Part shown: one piece after another, positions 7,452 through 16,147 of the stretch | Layout of the letters: the number at the start of each line of letters is the position of its first letter | Position numbering within the stretch: position 1 is the first letter of the stretch | From: CAYXXZ01 sp964469165 | Lineage (GTDB): Bacteria > Pseudomonadota > Gammaproteobacteria > Pseudomonadales > Porticoccaceae | Assembly (NCBI GenBank): GCA_964469165.1 | Contig: CAYXXZ010000003.1 | Span: 34,867-98,866, forward strand | DNA length: 64,000 nucleotides | Direction: 5' to 3' | The notes under the pieces: model-generated | Databases searched by the model: none | Told to the model about the DNA's origin: nothing | Seen by the model: only the letters and a program-made list of their open reading frames with translations | Program-made: the position numbers and the translations under genes

Positions 7452-10400
7452 TGGTCACCTCCTTGTTCTTCGGCGGATACACGGGTTTCACGGGCAAGGA
7501 ATTCGGCAACGGAAAGGAAATTGCGTAGTTTTTCGATGCGCTTTTCCTGCGGCCAGTTGAGAGCCAGTTTCACCAGACTTTCCGCCAGCTCCGACACCTG
7601 TTTCTTGGCGTCACCATTTGCCTGCCGGTCCAACTGGTATGTCAGCAAGCTCTGGGCCATACCGCTGTCAAAGACATTGGCGGGCAGCTCGCTTTCGTCC
7701 AGCCATTCCAAGGTGTGGTAGATGGCGCGGCGGGACACGCCATCGGCTGCCAGGAAGTCACGCATGGCGATCAGCAGCCTGATGGGCTTGACCGGCCCAT
7801 CCCACTTTTCAGTGAGATACAGCGCACCGCCGGAGCGTTTGACGATGGTGAGAGAGAAGGCATCGCGGCCCCCTTCGTTCTTGGCACGACTTTCGGCGCT
7901 GCGCAGTTCTCGCAGCACGGCAGAAAGCGGCGCCTGGTGGTGGGCGATAATGGCGCCACACGAAGCCGTCGCCCCAGAGCGGACTTGTCCGTCCGACCCA
8001 ACATGAGAGCCGCCCATCATGCGCATCAAGCGGCCATCCAGCCAGGCGAAGCCGCTCTTGCATACCAGTTTCTTGCGTCCGCGCAACTCGCCCCAGTCAA
8101 CCGCTTCGTCTTCCGGCACCGTACCACTGTAGGCATAGCGCAGGCGCTGCATGGCAGAGAGCAGGTCGGTCACCGGCAGCATGGCCAGCACGTCATCACC
8201 TCCGGCGTAGATCAGTCGGCCCAGGTGTTCCTCTTCCACCACATGGCGCACCACGGTTTGCGAGAAATCGTTGAGCGCGCCGGAAATGGCCAGGTGACGG
8301 TTGGGTGTGATCGCCCGTTGCTGATCACCATATTGCTTGATCAGCGGCTGATTGGCGGCACGCTTGGCAAAGCCTGTCTGCACCTTGGGGTGAAAGCTCT
8401 GCTGATAAGTGATGGCTGTGTCGGTTTTTTCGTCGCCGGACAGAATAGCGCCCATGCGGTCGCCATCCATCATCAGCAGGCTGTAGTAGGTTTCTACACG
8501 CTTGATGCCAAGCAACTGGCGAATTTCACGCTGTGCTTCATCGAGCGCCTCGCCATCGTCGTCCGCATCACGCGCTGCTTCCAACCAACCGGGAATGCGA
8601 GCAACCAGACCAGGTTCACCTTTCGCACTGTAAATGGCCTTTGCCAGTTTGCGTGGCAGAGCAACGCGCGGCTGCTGCGCCAATGTGGCTTCCAGCTCAT
8701 CACTGATAACCGCGTTGATATTTTTCTCAAGCTGATGGGCCAGAGCCATGGTGTGGGTGGACACCACGAATCGGCCAATTTTTTCTTTCAGTTTCAGCGC
8801 CTCTTCAACCTCTTCGGCAAAGAGTGTTGGCCACAGGCGTTTGATGGCTGGCAAGGCACTCAAGTGCTCACCCTTTTTCGCCCAGGATGGCTTCTTGTCG
8901 GCAATTTCCGTCCAAAGCGTACCTTGCTGCTTGCGGTAATTCTGGTTCCAGTGCAATTGCTCGCGATTGGTGGTCAGCCATTCGTTCTCGCCCGTCAGCG
9001 AGCAGCGCCAGCCTTCCTGCGTTGTTTGCACAAAGGTGCGACTGGCCTTGGCAGCGGCCATGACGCGCTCGGCCAGGTCGAATACTGCCGGGTAGAGCAC
9101 GCCGGGGTTGGGGGCGAAGAACACGAACTGCTTGCCCTGTTCATCCACCAGTTCCAGCTCCTTTTGCAGGACCTTCCAGGCGGGTTTGTCCAAAAAGCCC
9201 GGTTCGCCTTCACCCGTAAAAAACGGCCTCATGGAAGCAGACAATTGATCGATATCCAGATCCCGTTGCTTCTGTTCATCACGACAACGAATCAGCGAGA
9301 ACGGTACTGCTGCCCAGTGGACTTCCGGAAAGCCTTGCAGTTGCTCCTTCATTTGCTCGTAAGGTGTGGTGATATTTTCCTGTTCACCGCTGTAGCCGGC
9401 GGTGCTCAGCAGCAGCGTCACCACGCTCTCGCCCAACTCTTGCAGCCACGTTCTTACGCCAGTTTCTACCATCTCGGCAATGGCCTTGGCCTGGCTGGCG
9501 GGCACTACCGCCACAAAGCGGTTGGGCAACGCCGCTGAAAACAGCGGGTTGCTGTCGGTACTGCCTTTGTTCCAGGTGCATTCTGCAAACAGATCATCCG
9601 GCAGATTCATCTGCTCGCGCAGCCACAGATCCACCTGCGGAATCCCGCGCAAACGCGGGAACAGAATGGCGTCCGGCCCCAGTTGTTCGCACACCGAACG
9701 CATGGCTTCCCAGGCGAGGCGGGACAGTAAATGGGAGCCAGCCCATAGATCGGAGGTGGTGCGGGCCGCGGCAATGAAGGGTTGCACCGGGCCGATGGAC
9801 AGGCTCAGCAGAGCAACTTCGCCATCAGGATCGGCGGCGAAGGCACCGGCAAAGGCCGAGGTCAAATCCAGGTGATCCCAGATGCTGTGGTCGGGAATGC
9901 GGGTGTCGGCAGGCAGTATCTCCCACAAGTTACCGAGCTTGTCGTTATCCTCGGTGTCGGCGTTGGTCACGCCCAACTCCGGCCCGAAGCGCCAGAAAGC
10001 CAGCAGCAATTTGCGCCAGTCTGGTGATTCTTCCTTGCCGGCACCGAGCCTAACCAGCAACTCGGACAGGTGGTTGAAGCTGCGCTCCTTGACGGCTTCG
10101 ATGGCGGTATCCGTCAACCCGCCGGATTTACCCAGATCGAACGTCTCGCCGGTCAATGGGTGAATCAGCACCGGTTCTTTGGCCCAGAGCACCTGTGCCC
10201 AGCCGGAAACGGCCAGCGTCCTTTCTTCACCATTTTTGGTGGGGACGGTGATTTCATCCATGGGGAATTGCGGGCGATCCGCTGCTGCCGCCCACCAGTC
10301 GGCGCGCTGGATGTGGCGGTACATATCCGCAGGGATGCCTTTTTTGAACAGGGTGCGGGTGAGCACTTCGTCGTTGTCGACATCCACGCTGTCGGCAGTG

Positions 10401-10549
10401 ATTTCGTGAAAACCGAGCAGGCGGGTCAAGGCACGACTGGTGCCGTTTTCATGGCCTGCCGGGTCGCGCAGCAGCACCAGCGCTTTTTCTGCCGGGTCGT
10501 GGAGCCGGGCGGCTACTTTGGTTTGCCAGAGGGTATTATGGTCAGTCAT
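7448..10549 (-). CDS. cas10: Cas10 (Cmr2), large subunit with HD and GGDD cyclase motifs
   Basis: A 1033-residue large subunit. An HD nuclease-like motif is at residues 17-18 in the ARLHDPAEKAL segment. The first palm domain carries the MDGDRMG motif and the second the GGDD motif at residues 783-786 (YAGGDDVLAML), the catalytic site that makes cyclic oligoadenylates from ATP. Both motifs are intact, so both single-stranded DNA degradation and second-messenger synthesis are plausible. This fits the two CARF-domain genes in the same operon. It begins 2 bp after cmr1 ends and overlaps cmr3. Confidence 0.96.
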   Translation of the reverse strand: MTDHNTLWQTKVAARLHDPAEKALVLLRDPAGHENGTSRALTRLLGFHEITADSVDVDNDEVLTRTLFKKGIPADMYRHIQRADWWAAAADRPQFPMDEITVPTKNGEERTLAVSGWAQVLWAKEPVLIHPLTGETFDLGKSGGLTDTAIEAVKERSFNHLSELLVRLGAGKEESPDWRKLLLAFWRFGPELGVTNADTEDNDKLGNLWEILPADTRIPDHSIWDHLDLTSAFAGAFAADPDGEVALLSLSIGPVQPFIAAARTTSDLWAGSHLLSRLAWEAMRSVCEQLGPDAILFPRLRGIPQVDLWLREQMNLPDDLFAECTWNKGSTDSNPLFSAALPNRFVAVVPASQAKAIAEMVETGVRTWLQELGESVVTLLLSTAGYSGEQENITTPYEQMKEQLQGFPEVHWAAVPFSLIRCRDEQKQRDLDIDQLSASMRPFFTGEGEPGFLDKPAWKVLQKELELVDEQGKQFVFFAPNPGVLYPAVFDLAERVMAAAKASRTFVQTTQEGWRCSLTGENEWLTTNREQLHWNQNYRKQQGTLWTEIADKKPSWAKKGEHLSALPAIKRLWPTLFAEEVEEALKLKEKIGRFVVSTHTMALAHQLEKNINAVISDELEATLAQQPRVALPRKLAKAIYSAKGEPGLVARIPGWLEAARDADDDGEALDEAQREIRQLLGIKRVETYYSLLMMDGDRMGAILSGDEKTDTAITYQQSFHPKVQTGFAKRAANQPLIKQYGDQQRAITPNRHLAISGALNDFSQTVVRHVVEEEHLGRLIYAGGDDVLAMLPVTDLLSAMQRLRYAYSGTVPEDEAVDWGELRGRKKLVCKSGFAWLDGRLMRMMGGSHVGSDGQVRSGATASCGAIIAHHQAPLSAVLRELRSAESRAKNEGGRDAFSLTIVKRSGGALYLTEKWDGPVKPIRLLIAMRDFLAADGVSRRAIYHTLEWLDESELPANVFDSGMAQSLLTYQLDRQANGDAKKQVSELAESLVKLALNWPQEKRIEKLRNFLSVAEFLARETRVSAEEQGGDQ

Positions 10550-10551
10550 GT

Positions 10552-11547
10552 TTACACCTCAGCCCGATGAAATTGTGGGTGTCGATCCAGAAAGGCGTGG
10601 GCCGCGGAAAAACAGGGGATAAAGCCTTGTTGCTTCTGAGGTGACAACTTTTTCCACAGCTCATCAGCGGGGCGACAGGGCATATGAAACACCGTTGCCA
10701 CAAAACCCGCTTCACTCGAACGCACCTTGAAACGCAGGCTATGCGGCACCCGATCATTATTTCCCCAACCAGGCATCATGCCTTTAGTGCTGGGGTAAGC
10801 CAGCATCAATCGATCCGGGACAGCACGGCGCATATCGGCCCGCGCCTGAGCCAGCAATCTCATTGCGTCCTCCCATTTCGTTAGCGGCGCTGATTGCCAC
10901 AGCAGCACGCCTGTTTCATCCACTCCCAGGGCATGAGGCCAGTCAGTCTGTATCGCAGTTTTCCAGTCCCGCGTGCAGTGCTTCAACTCCCCGATGTCTC
11001 CGACCAAATCAAAAGATCCCCAGCCATTGCGGCTACGGCCACCCAAGGCGCCGTAGGCATGCATCAAGGCGATGGCTTGTTCCAGATATGAATCTTCGGG
11101 AAAAGCGATACGTAGCCGCGTTTCGGAGCCTGACTGGATGGCGGCATTGGCTTTCAGCTTTGGACCCGGAACAACTGGGCCATATCCAGAGTACAGCGCA
11201 GCCGCAATGTGGTTCTTGCCCATTGAAACCTGGCCAATGGCAGGCGCCTGATTGAGTTTACCCAGGCTCCAATCATCCAACCGAATCCGCACCTGGCTCT
11301 TGCGCGCGGCAACCTTGTTTCCTTTGTGATCCTGATCATCTTCCAGCCAGGCGTGACCAAACAGCAGCCCCTCTTCCTTGCGCATGGCCGCCACATTCAC
11401 CTTGAATTGTTTTTCTGCCGCGTAGGCCACCCGCCACCACTGCCGCAACAACGCTTTGAACGGCGGTGTGCGCCACTGCCCCGATTGCTCGGCATTGCCG
11501 AGAAAGGCGGGCGTGATGAAACGCACGGTATATTCCAGTTTTTTCAT
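10552..11547 (-). CDS. cmr1: Cmr1 subunit
   Basis: A 331-residue RAMP subunit that binds the 3' end of the crRNA and helps capture target RNA. The N-terminal TPAFLGNAEQSGQWRTPPFK region and the LRQWWRVAY motif are diagnostic of Cmr1 (TIGR01894). It lies 16 bp after the CARF gene and 2 bp before cas10, so it belongs to the same operon. No anomalies are visible. Confidence 0.94.
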   Translation of the reverse strand: MKKLEYTVRFITPAFLGNAEQSGQWRTPPFKALLRQWWRVAYAAEKQFKVNVAAMRKEEGLLFGHAWLEDDQDHKGNKVAARKSQVRIRLDDWSLGKLNQAPAIGQVSMGKNHIAAALYSGYGPVVPGPKLKANAAIQSGSETRLRIAFPEDSYLEQAIALMHAYGALGGRSRNGWGSFDLVGDIGELKHCTRDWKTAIQTDWPHALGVDETGVLLWQSAPLTKWEDAMRLLAQARADMRRAVPDRLMLAYPSTKGMMPGWGNNDRVPHSLRFKVRSSEAGFVATVFHMPCRPADELWKKLSPQKQQGFIPCFSAAHAFLDRHPQFHRAEV

Positions 11548-11563
11548 GTTTTATCCTTCCTGC

Positions 11564-12688
11564 TTATTCGATCCATTCAATTTGGTCCGCATCCAGCATC
11601 ACGGTATAGCGGGTGTAACCGTGCTTGCCGAAGCCGGTGATCTGATAGCGCTTGGCCAGGCTCTGGCCCAGACGTTCAACCAGAGCCTTGTTGACCCGGC
11701 TTTTCTTTTCATCAAACCAGCCTTTCTCCATGCCGTTGGCCAACGCCTCGCGGGTACGGTCCAGGTCACGGCCCATCTCTCCTTCTATGCGTTCGAAGAG
11801 AGCGAGAAAAGTTTCGGCGTATGCCTGGTTGGGCCCGGCCAGATCGCGCACGCCAGGTTCATTGTCACCATCCAGCAGACGCCGGATGATCCAGACATAA
11901 AAGGCAAACAAACTCGGAGGCAAAGTCACCTCTTCACCCGCCGCAATCAGCCGTTTGCCGGCGATGTTCACGACCAGTGACTCCTCCCCATTGAGGCGCT
12001 GCGCCTTTTGAATGGTCTCGCTGAAGCCTGCACGGCCTTCGAGAAGCAGGGTCGGTACTTCATCGCGCAAGCGTACAAAGGGAATTTCCGCCAGGGTGAC
12101 CTCTGCATCGCGGGCGTCGAGTACCCTACCGTTGGGACCGTCGATGAGATGGCTCATCGGGGTGGGATAATAGAAGCCCGGCAGGTTCTCGAAAGGCTCC
12201 GACACCAGAACGTGGGAAAGCCTGTCTTGCGCGCGGCCGAACAGGGAAAGGGCGTAGCCGGCGTAATAGCCCATGGTTTTGCGCCCGCCAGCCATCGAGA
12301 CGTGCAGCGCGGCATCGTCGTCCCGTGTCAGATCACGAATGAAGCCGGTGATGAAGTCCGCCGCTGCCTCGTTTTCCTCAGGGGTGCGAATGTCTTCCAG
12401 AGGTCGGCCAGAACCCGTGCTGATGGTATGCAGTGAATCGCTGTCGAAAAGGCTCGGGGCGAGGCCGTAGTCGTGGCAGAACGCCGTGAAGCGTCCCTTG
12501 TCGAGAAGATTGAGCCGGGCATTACGGGCGCCACCAATGGTGGTGAGGAGGTGGATTTCGGTAGGCACGAAGGCAGGTTGCCTCTGCCAGGTGAGCGCCC
12601 ACAGGGTCTCGGTCAGGATCTGTGGCGACATGCCGCTGACGACCAAGAGGATACGACGGGGAAATTCTTCGGGGCTGGAATACGCCAC
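11564..12688 (-). CDS. CARF-domain protein, NE0113 family (TIGR02584/PF09623), possible ring nuclease
   Basis: A 374-residue protein and the first gene of the operon. Residues 10-190 match the NE0113 family, seen as VVSGMSPQILTETLWAL, a DIRTPEENEAAADFI segment and ALHVSMAGGRKTMGYYAGYALSLFGR. Members are CARF proteins of type III loci, and some databases label them Csm6-like or ring nucleases. The C-terminal 170 residues look helical with a possible winged-helix end. No HEPN R-X4-6-H motif is present there, so RNase activity like that of Csm6 is not supported. It could be a cyclic-oligoadenylate sensor, a ring nuclease or a CARF-linked transcription regulator. The start is a GTG preceded by GGAAGGG. 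Confidence 0.82.
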   Translation of the reverse strand: MAYSSPEEFPRRILLVVSGMSPQILTETLWALTWQRQPAFVPTEIHLLTTIGGARNARLNLLDKGRFTAFCHDYGLAPSLFDSDSLHTISTGSGRPLEDIRTPEENEAAADFITGFIRDLTRDDDAALHVSMAGGRKTMGYYAGYALSLFGRAQDRLSHVLVSEPFENLPGFYYPTPMSHLIDGPNGRVLDARDAEVTLAEIPFVRLRDEVPTLLLEGRAGFSETIQKAQRLNGEESLVVNIAGKRLIAAGEEVTLPPSLFAFYVWIIRRLLDGDNEPGVRDLAGPNQAYAETFLALFERIEGEMGRDLDRTREALANGMEKGWFDEKKSRVNKALVERLGQSLAKRYQITGFGKHGYTRYTVMLDADQIEWIE

Positions 12689-12738
12689 TGCTACCCTTCC
12701 ATGCTGTTACTGGTGGCACAATCTTGCCACGGCCTTTA

Positions 12739-12767
12739 TGGAAAGGATTCAATCACAAGATTGTCAA
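12739..12767 (-). promoter_or_regulatory. Candidate promoter of the cmr operon
   Basis: On the minus strand a perfect TTGACA (12762-12767) lies about 75 bp before the first operon gene. The -10 region is weak: TTTCCA or TTCCAT occurs at 17-18 bp spacing. The position is right, but the -10 match is poor. Confidence 0.35.
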
Positions 12768-12853
12768 ATGGGCGACATCAAAACCGAGGAACGGTAGATT
12801 TTGCGTCATGAGCGGTCGGTTGGGCTTCGACAAGCCGGGGGCAAACGGCTTTT

Positions 12854-12875
12854 TCGCGGCCAAGGCCGCTCCTAC
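12854..12875. repeat. REP-type palindrome
   Basis: A short palindrome whose arms are GCGGCC and GGCCGC, followed by TCCTAC. It has the form of a Pseudomonas REP sequence and lies between the cmr operon promoter and cfa. Related palindromes recur at 14773, 14912, 16062, 24675, 26817 and 47971. Confidence 0.7.
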
Positions 12876-12908
12876 GGCGAGGCGGAAGTGCGAAGCGGGG
12901 GTGCGGCG

Positions 12909-14042
12909 TCAGGCGGAGGTCGCGCGCCAGGACCGATACGTTTCCTGCCGCGCCTGCTTCGATAAAACAATCTGCCACAGCTGCCCCTGGCGGGAGCGGA
13001 AATATCCGGCCGAGCTGGATAGGTAGAAAAGCCACATGCGACGGAAGCGTTCGTCGTATTTTTCCGAAAGCTTCGGCCAGGCGGCCTCGAAGTTGTCGTG
13101 CCAGGCCATCAGGGTGCGGTCGTAGTCCTGGCCGAAGTTGTGCCAGTCTTCGATGATGAACAGTTCTTCGAGGGTTTCGGCAATATCTTTCGCGGATGGT
13201 ATCTTGCCGTTGGGGAAAATGTATTTATTGATCCACGGATCGGTTTTGCGGGAGGTGACGCGATTGCCGATGGTGTGCAGCAGAAACAGCCCGTCGTCGG
13301 CGAGCAGGCGATGCACCGTCTTGAAATAATCGCGATAATTTTTATAGCCCACATGTTCGAACATGCCGACCGAAACGGCTTTGTCGAATTTTCCTTCGAG
13401 GTCGCGGTAATCGATGAGCTGGATTTCCACCGGCAGGCCGCGGCAGGTTTCCTGGGCGAGTTTCTGTTGCTCCCTGGATACGGTGATGCCCACCACTTCG
13501 ACGCCATGATGGCGCGCGGCGTGGGCGGCAAGACCACCCCAGCCGCAACCGATTTCCAAGAGCCGCTCGCCCGGCTTGAGCTCCAGCTTGCGGCAGATCA
13601 TTTCCAGTTTGTGTTGCTGCGCCTCGTCCAGCGTTTTGGCGTGTTGCCAGTAGGCGCAGGAGTAGATCATCTGCTGGTCGAGCATGGCCTCGAACACATC
13701 GTTGCCGATGTCGTAGTGTTGTTCGCCTACCTGAAAGGCGCGGCGTCGGGATTGCAGATTGACGAGCCGGGCCTTGAGGCTCGCAAACGCCAGCCGCAGC
13801 CGTCCCCAGCCGCGAACCTTGTGGTCGAGGCCGGCGCGCATCAGGCGGTAGAGCATTTCATCGAGGCGCTCGCACTCCCATTGCCCATCCATGAAGGCTT
13901 CGCCGAGCCCCAGCGACCACTTGGCCAGTACGCGGTCGTACACTTGAGGGTCGCGGACGCGGATGTCGTGGGGTGAATGACCGTCGATCGCCACCTCTGC
14001 CTCGCCCAGCAGTTGTTGCAGAATTTCCTTATGTTTTTTCAT
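12909..14042 (-). CDS. cfa: Cyclopropane-fatty-acyl-phospholipid synthase
   Basis: A 377-residue enzyme that transfers a methylene group from S-adenosylmethionine to unsaturated acyl chains in membrane phospholipids, making cyclopropane rings in stationary phase and under stress. The SAM-binding motif LLEIGCGWGGLA, the VSVGMFEHVG segment and DPWINKYIFPNG are all typical of Cfa. The start at 14042 is chosen because homology with E. coli Cfa begins there; an ATG 39 bp upstream would add 13 residues with no match. No clear ribosome-binding site is visible. It lies downstream of nothing obvious and is probably transcribed alone. Confidence 0.93.
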   Translation of the reverse strand: MKKHKEILQQLLGEAEVAIDGHSPHDIRVRDPQVYDRVLAKWSLGLGEAFMDGQWECERLDEMLYRLMRAGLDHKVRGWGRLRLAFASLKARLVNLQSRRRAFQVGEQHYDIGNDVFEAMLDQQMIYSCAYWQHAKTLDEAQQHKLEMICRKLELKPGERLLEIGCGWGGLAAHAARHHGVEVVGITVSREQQKLAQETCRGLPVEIQLIDYRDLEGKFDKAVSVGMFEHVGYKNYRDYFKTVHRLLADDGLFLLHTIGNRVTSRKTDPWINKYIFPNGKIPSAKDIAETLEELFIIEDWHNFGQDYDRTLMAWHDNFEAAWPKLSEKYDERFRRMWLFYLSSSAGYFRSRQGQLWQIVLSKQARQETYRSWRATSA

Positions 14043-14203
14043 GATCTGTGCTGCCCAAAACAAAAAGCCTGTGTTTACCATAGCCCAGCATTACGCAATT
14101 TCAAGATTTCAGGAAAAGTCAAGAAAAACAAGCATCAGCGACGAATTTTTTGTTCGCTCGATGGTATGCTCGGCAGCACGAGAAGAACCATGATGAGGTA
14201 AGA

Positions 14204-14752
14204 ATGCCGCTGCAGATTTCCATTGCTCTTCCATCCTGGTTGCAACAGCTCAATGCGCAGCCGCGTCGCTTTGCAAACGAGGAAGAGGCGATGCGCTGGA
14301 CGATAGAGGCCTCGCGCCACAACATCGGCGACGGCGGTGGGCCGTTCGCTGCCGCGGTCTTGAATGAAAACCTGGAACTGATCGCGTTCGGTGCCAACCG
14401 CGTCGTCCCCGACCGCGCCTCCATTCTCCATGCGGAAATGTTTGCGCTGCTGTTGGCACAACGCCGGCTGGCAAGCCATGATCTCGCCGCGCTGGGCAAT
14501 TTCACTCTCGTCACCAGTTGCGAGCCCTGCGCCATGTGCTTTGGCGCCATTCCGTTCGCGGGTGTGCGCCGGGTGATTTGCGGCGCCACCAAGGACGATG
14601 CGCAGTCCGTCGGTTTCGACGAAGGCGACAAGCCGTCGCACTGGCAGGACAGCCTGCTGCGCCGGGGCATCAGTGTGCAAACGGAAGTACTGCGCCCCGA
14701 GGCGGCGGCAGTGCTGGACGAGTACCTGCGCGTTGGGGGGAGGCTTTATTAG
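14204..14752 (+). CDS. Nucleoside/cytidine deaminase-family zinc enzyme
   Basis: A 182-residue member of the CMP/dCMP deaminase superfamily. The zinc and catalytic motifs are visible: HAE in SILHAEMFAL and PCAMC in SCEPCAMCFGAI. Such proteins deaminate guanine, cytosine or related bases; the substrate cannot be decided here. The start at 14204 follows a good GAGGTAAG ribosome-binding site. It is transcribed away from cfa and is followed directly by REP elements. Confidence 0.88.
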   Translation: MPLQISIALPSWLQQLNAQPRRFANEEEAMRWTIEASRHNIGDGGGPFAAAVLNENLELIAFGANRVVPDRASILHAEMFALLLAQRRLASHDLAALGNFTLVTSCEPCAMCFGAIPFAGVRRVICGATKDDAQSVGFDEGDKPSHWQDSLLRRGISVQTEVLRPEAAAVLDEYLRVGGRLY

Positions 14753-14772
14753 ACGTGGCGCCGCACTCTACC

Positions 14773-14835
14773 CTGTAGGGCCTGCCTGCAGGCGACAAGT
14801 TCGGTGGTTGTCGCTTGCGGGCAAGCTCCTACAGG
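14773..14835. repeat. REPIN (two inverted REP palindromes)
   Basis: Two REP-like sequences face each other. The left copy begins CTGTAGGGCCTGCCTGCAGG and the right one is the inverse form ending in GCTCCTACAG. They are separated by about 13 bases and could form a long hairpin just after the deaminase gene. Confidence 0.75.
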
Positions 14836-14911
14836 TGTTTGGTCCGTCTGCGCCAGCACCTGGAAGATACGGCGGCCCCGCAGACCAATACGGGCTCCAC
14901 GCCCGCACCTT

Positions 14912-14968
14912 ACCCTGTAGGGCCTGCCTGCAGGCGACAAGTTGGCAGTTGGGGGCAAGTTCCTACAG
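14912..14968. repeat. REPIN overlapping the 3' end of the adjacent gene
   Basis: A second inverted pair of the same family, with a left arm like the one at 14773 and a degenerate right arm. Its right end (TCCTACAG) supplies the TAG stop codon of the membrane hydrolase gene on the minus strand. Confidence 0.7.
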
Positions 14969-15970
14969 GCCTTTGGCTCGCTGTACCAGTGCATGGAAGG
15001 TGCGGCGGTCCCGCTCCCGGTCGACCGCCAGATTAATGGCGTCGAGATCGACGATCTCGCCATTTTCTTCACGCAAGCGGTAGGTGAACACATGGGGGCG
15101 GTCGTCACGAAGCCATTCGAAGGCTTTGCCATAGCGCAGATCGTGAAAATAAAGGGTGTCGTCGATACTTTCTACCTGGAAGTAGCCGTCTGACACCTTC
15201 AGTAGATCCCTTACCAACGGCGCGTGACTATGCCCCGCCAGCAGCTCTTCCCGGCGGGAGAAATGGACAAAGTCCGCCGGGCCACTCGTATCGAGCAGTG
15301 AGAAAAACCCCACCCGGTAGCCGTCGTCCGTTTCGGCGATCCCGCGCCACAGCAGATTGTTGAACATGGTGGGCTTGACGAACAGGCGTTGCACCGCCAC
15401 CCCCTGTTGCCGCAGGGCATCTTCAAACTGTGCCGTAACGGCCTGCTTGTTGTACAAGGTCAGGGCGAGGTAGGCACTCGCAAGCATCACACCCACTCCC
15501 GCCAGGGCCTGGCGCGCCCGTGCGCCGCGCAGCCAGGGGAAGACCAATACCACCAGCAACAGCGGCAGGGTATAGAGGGGATCGATGACGGAGATACTGG
15601 CAATGGCAAAGCTATGATTGCTGAATGGCAGCAACAGCTGGATGCCGTACGAGGTAAAGGCATCCAGCAACAAGTGGCTCGACAGCACCGCGCCACACAG
15701 CAGCGACCAGTGCCGCCAGCTGGCGCGCTCGTCCCTTGCAAGCAAACGCCCGAGCAGCAACGCCGCCAACAGCGCAAAAACGATGGAATGCGTGATGCCT
15801 CTATGAAAGGTCAGTGCCGCGGCATCGCCGAGCAGTTTCCCGACAGCGACATCGATATCCGGCAACAGCGCCACCAGCGCTCCCGTCAATACCGCCTTGT
15901 TGCCACAGCGGCGCCCCAGTGTAAGCTGGCCGATGGCGGCGCCCAGCAGAGCGTGGGACAGGGTATCCAT
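14963..15970 (-). CDS. Membrane-bound metal-dependent hydrolase, YdjM/DUF457 family
   Basis: A 335-residue protein with several hydrophobic segments in the first 170 residues and a soluble C-terminal half. The N-terminal MDTLSHALLGAAIG, the PDIDVAVG segment and TFHRGITHSI carry the His and Asp pattern of the YdjM/DUF457 family, annotated as inner-membrane metal-dependent hydrolases. In E. coli the relative is LexA-regulated; I see no LexA box here. The biochemical substrate is unknown. The stop codon lies inside a REP element. Confidence 0.85.
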   Translation of the reverse strand: MDTLSHALLGAAIGQLTLGRRCGNKAVLTGALVALLPDIDVAVGKLLGDAAALTFHRGITHSIVFALLAALLLGRLLARDERASWRHWSLLCGAVLSSHLLLDAFTSYGIQLLLPFSNHSFAIASISVIDPLYTLPLLLVVLVFPWLRGARARQALAGVGVMLASAYLALTLYNKQAVTAQFEDALRQQGVAVQRLFVKPTMFNNLLWRGIAETDDGYRVGFFSLLDTSGPADFVHFSRREELLAGHSHAPLVRDLLKVSDGYFQVESIDDTLYFHDLRYGKAFEWLRDDRPHVFTYRLREENGEIVDLDAINLAVDRERDRRTFHALVQRAKGL

Positions 15971-16061
15971 GGCGGCGGCGCTCCGGTCGTCAGGTGGCAG
16001 GGGCGCCCATCATAACAAAGGGGTCACATAAAACTGCGCGAGCGCCTGGAGTCTGTTTGAG

Positions 16062-16086
16062 GTCGCTTGCAGGCAAGCTCCTACAG
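16062..16086. repeat. REP-type palindrome
   Basis: A single REP copy (GTCGCTTGC, AGGCAAGC, TCCTACAG) between the divergently arranged 5' end of the DUF457 gene and the 3' end of ppx. Confidence 0.65.
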
Positions 16087-16091
16087 GGCAC

Positions 16092-16145
16092 CTATGCGCA
16101 ACGTGAAGCATGGAACTCAGCAGCAGCAAAAGATCGTGAACAAGT
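16092..16145 (+). repeat. Dispersed repeat, GCAACGTGAA/AGCAGCAAAAGATCGTGAAC family
   Basis: A degenerate copy of a sequence that recurs at 28270-28328 and 63268-63315. The shared parts are GCAACGTGAA, an ACTCAG block and AGCAAAAGATCGTGAACAAG. It sits immediately beyond the 3' end of ppx. Its nature is unknown. Confidence 0.6.
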
Positions 16146-16147
16146 GC

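Noticed and set aside
7448..10549. Frameshift or degraded HD domain in cas10
   Set aside because: The frame is open throughout and HD and GGDD motifs are intact.
11564..12688. R-X5-H pattern in the CARF part of the NE0113-type protein as a HEPN motif
   Set aside because: It lies within the N-terminal CARF fold, not in a HEPN domain, so it is a chance match.
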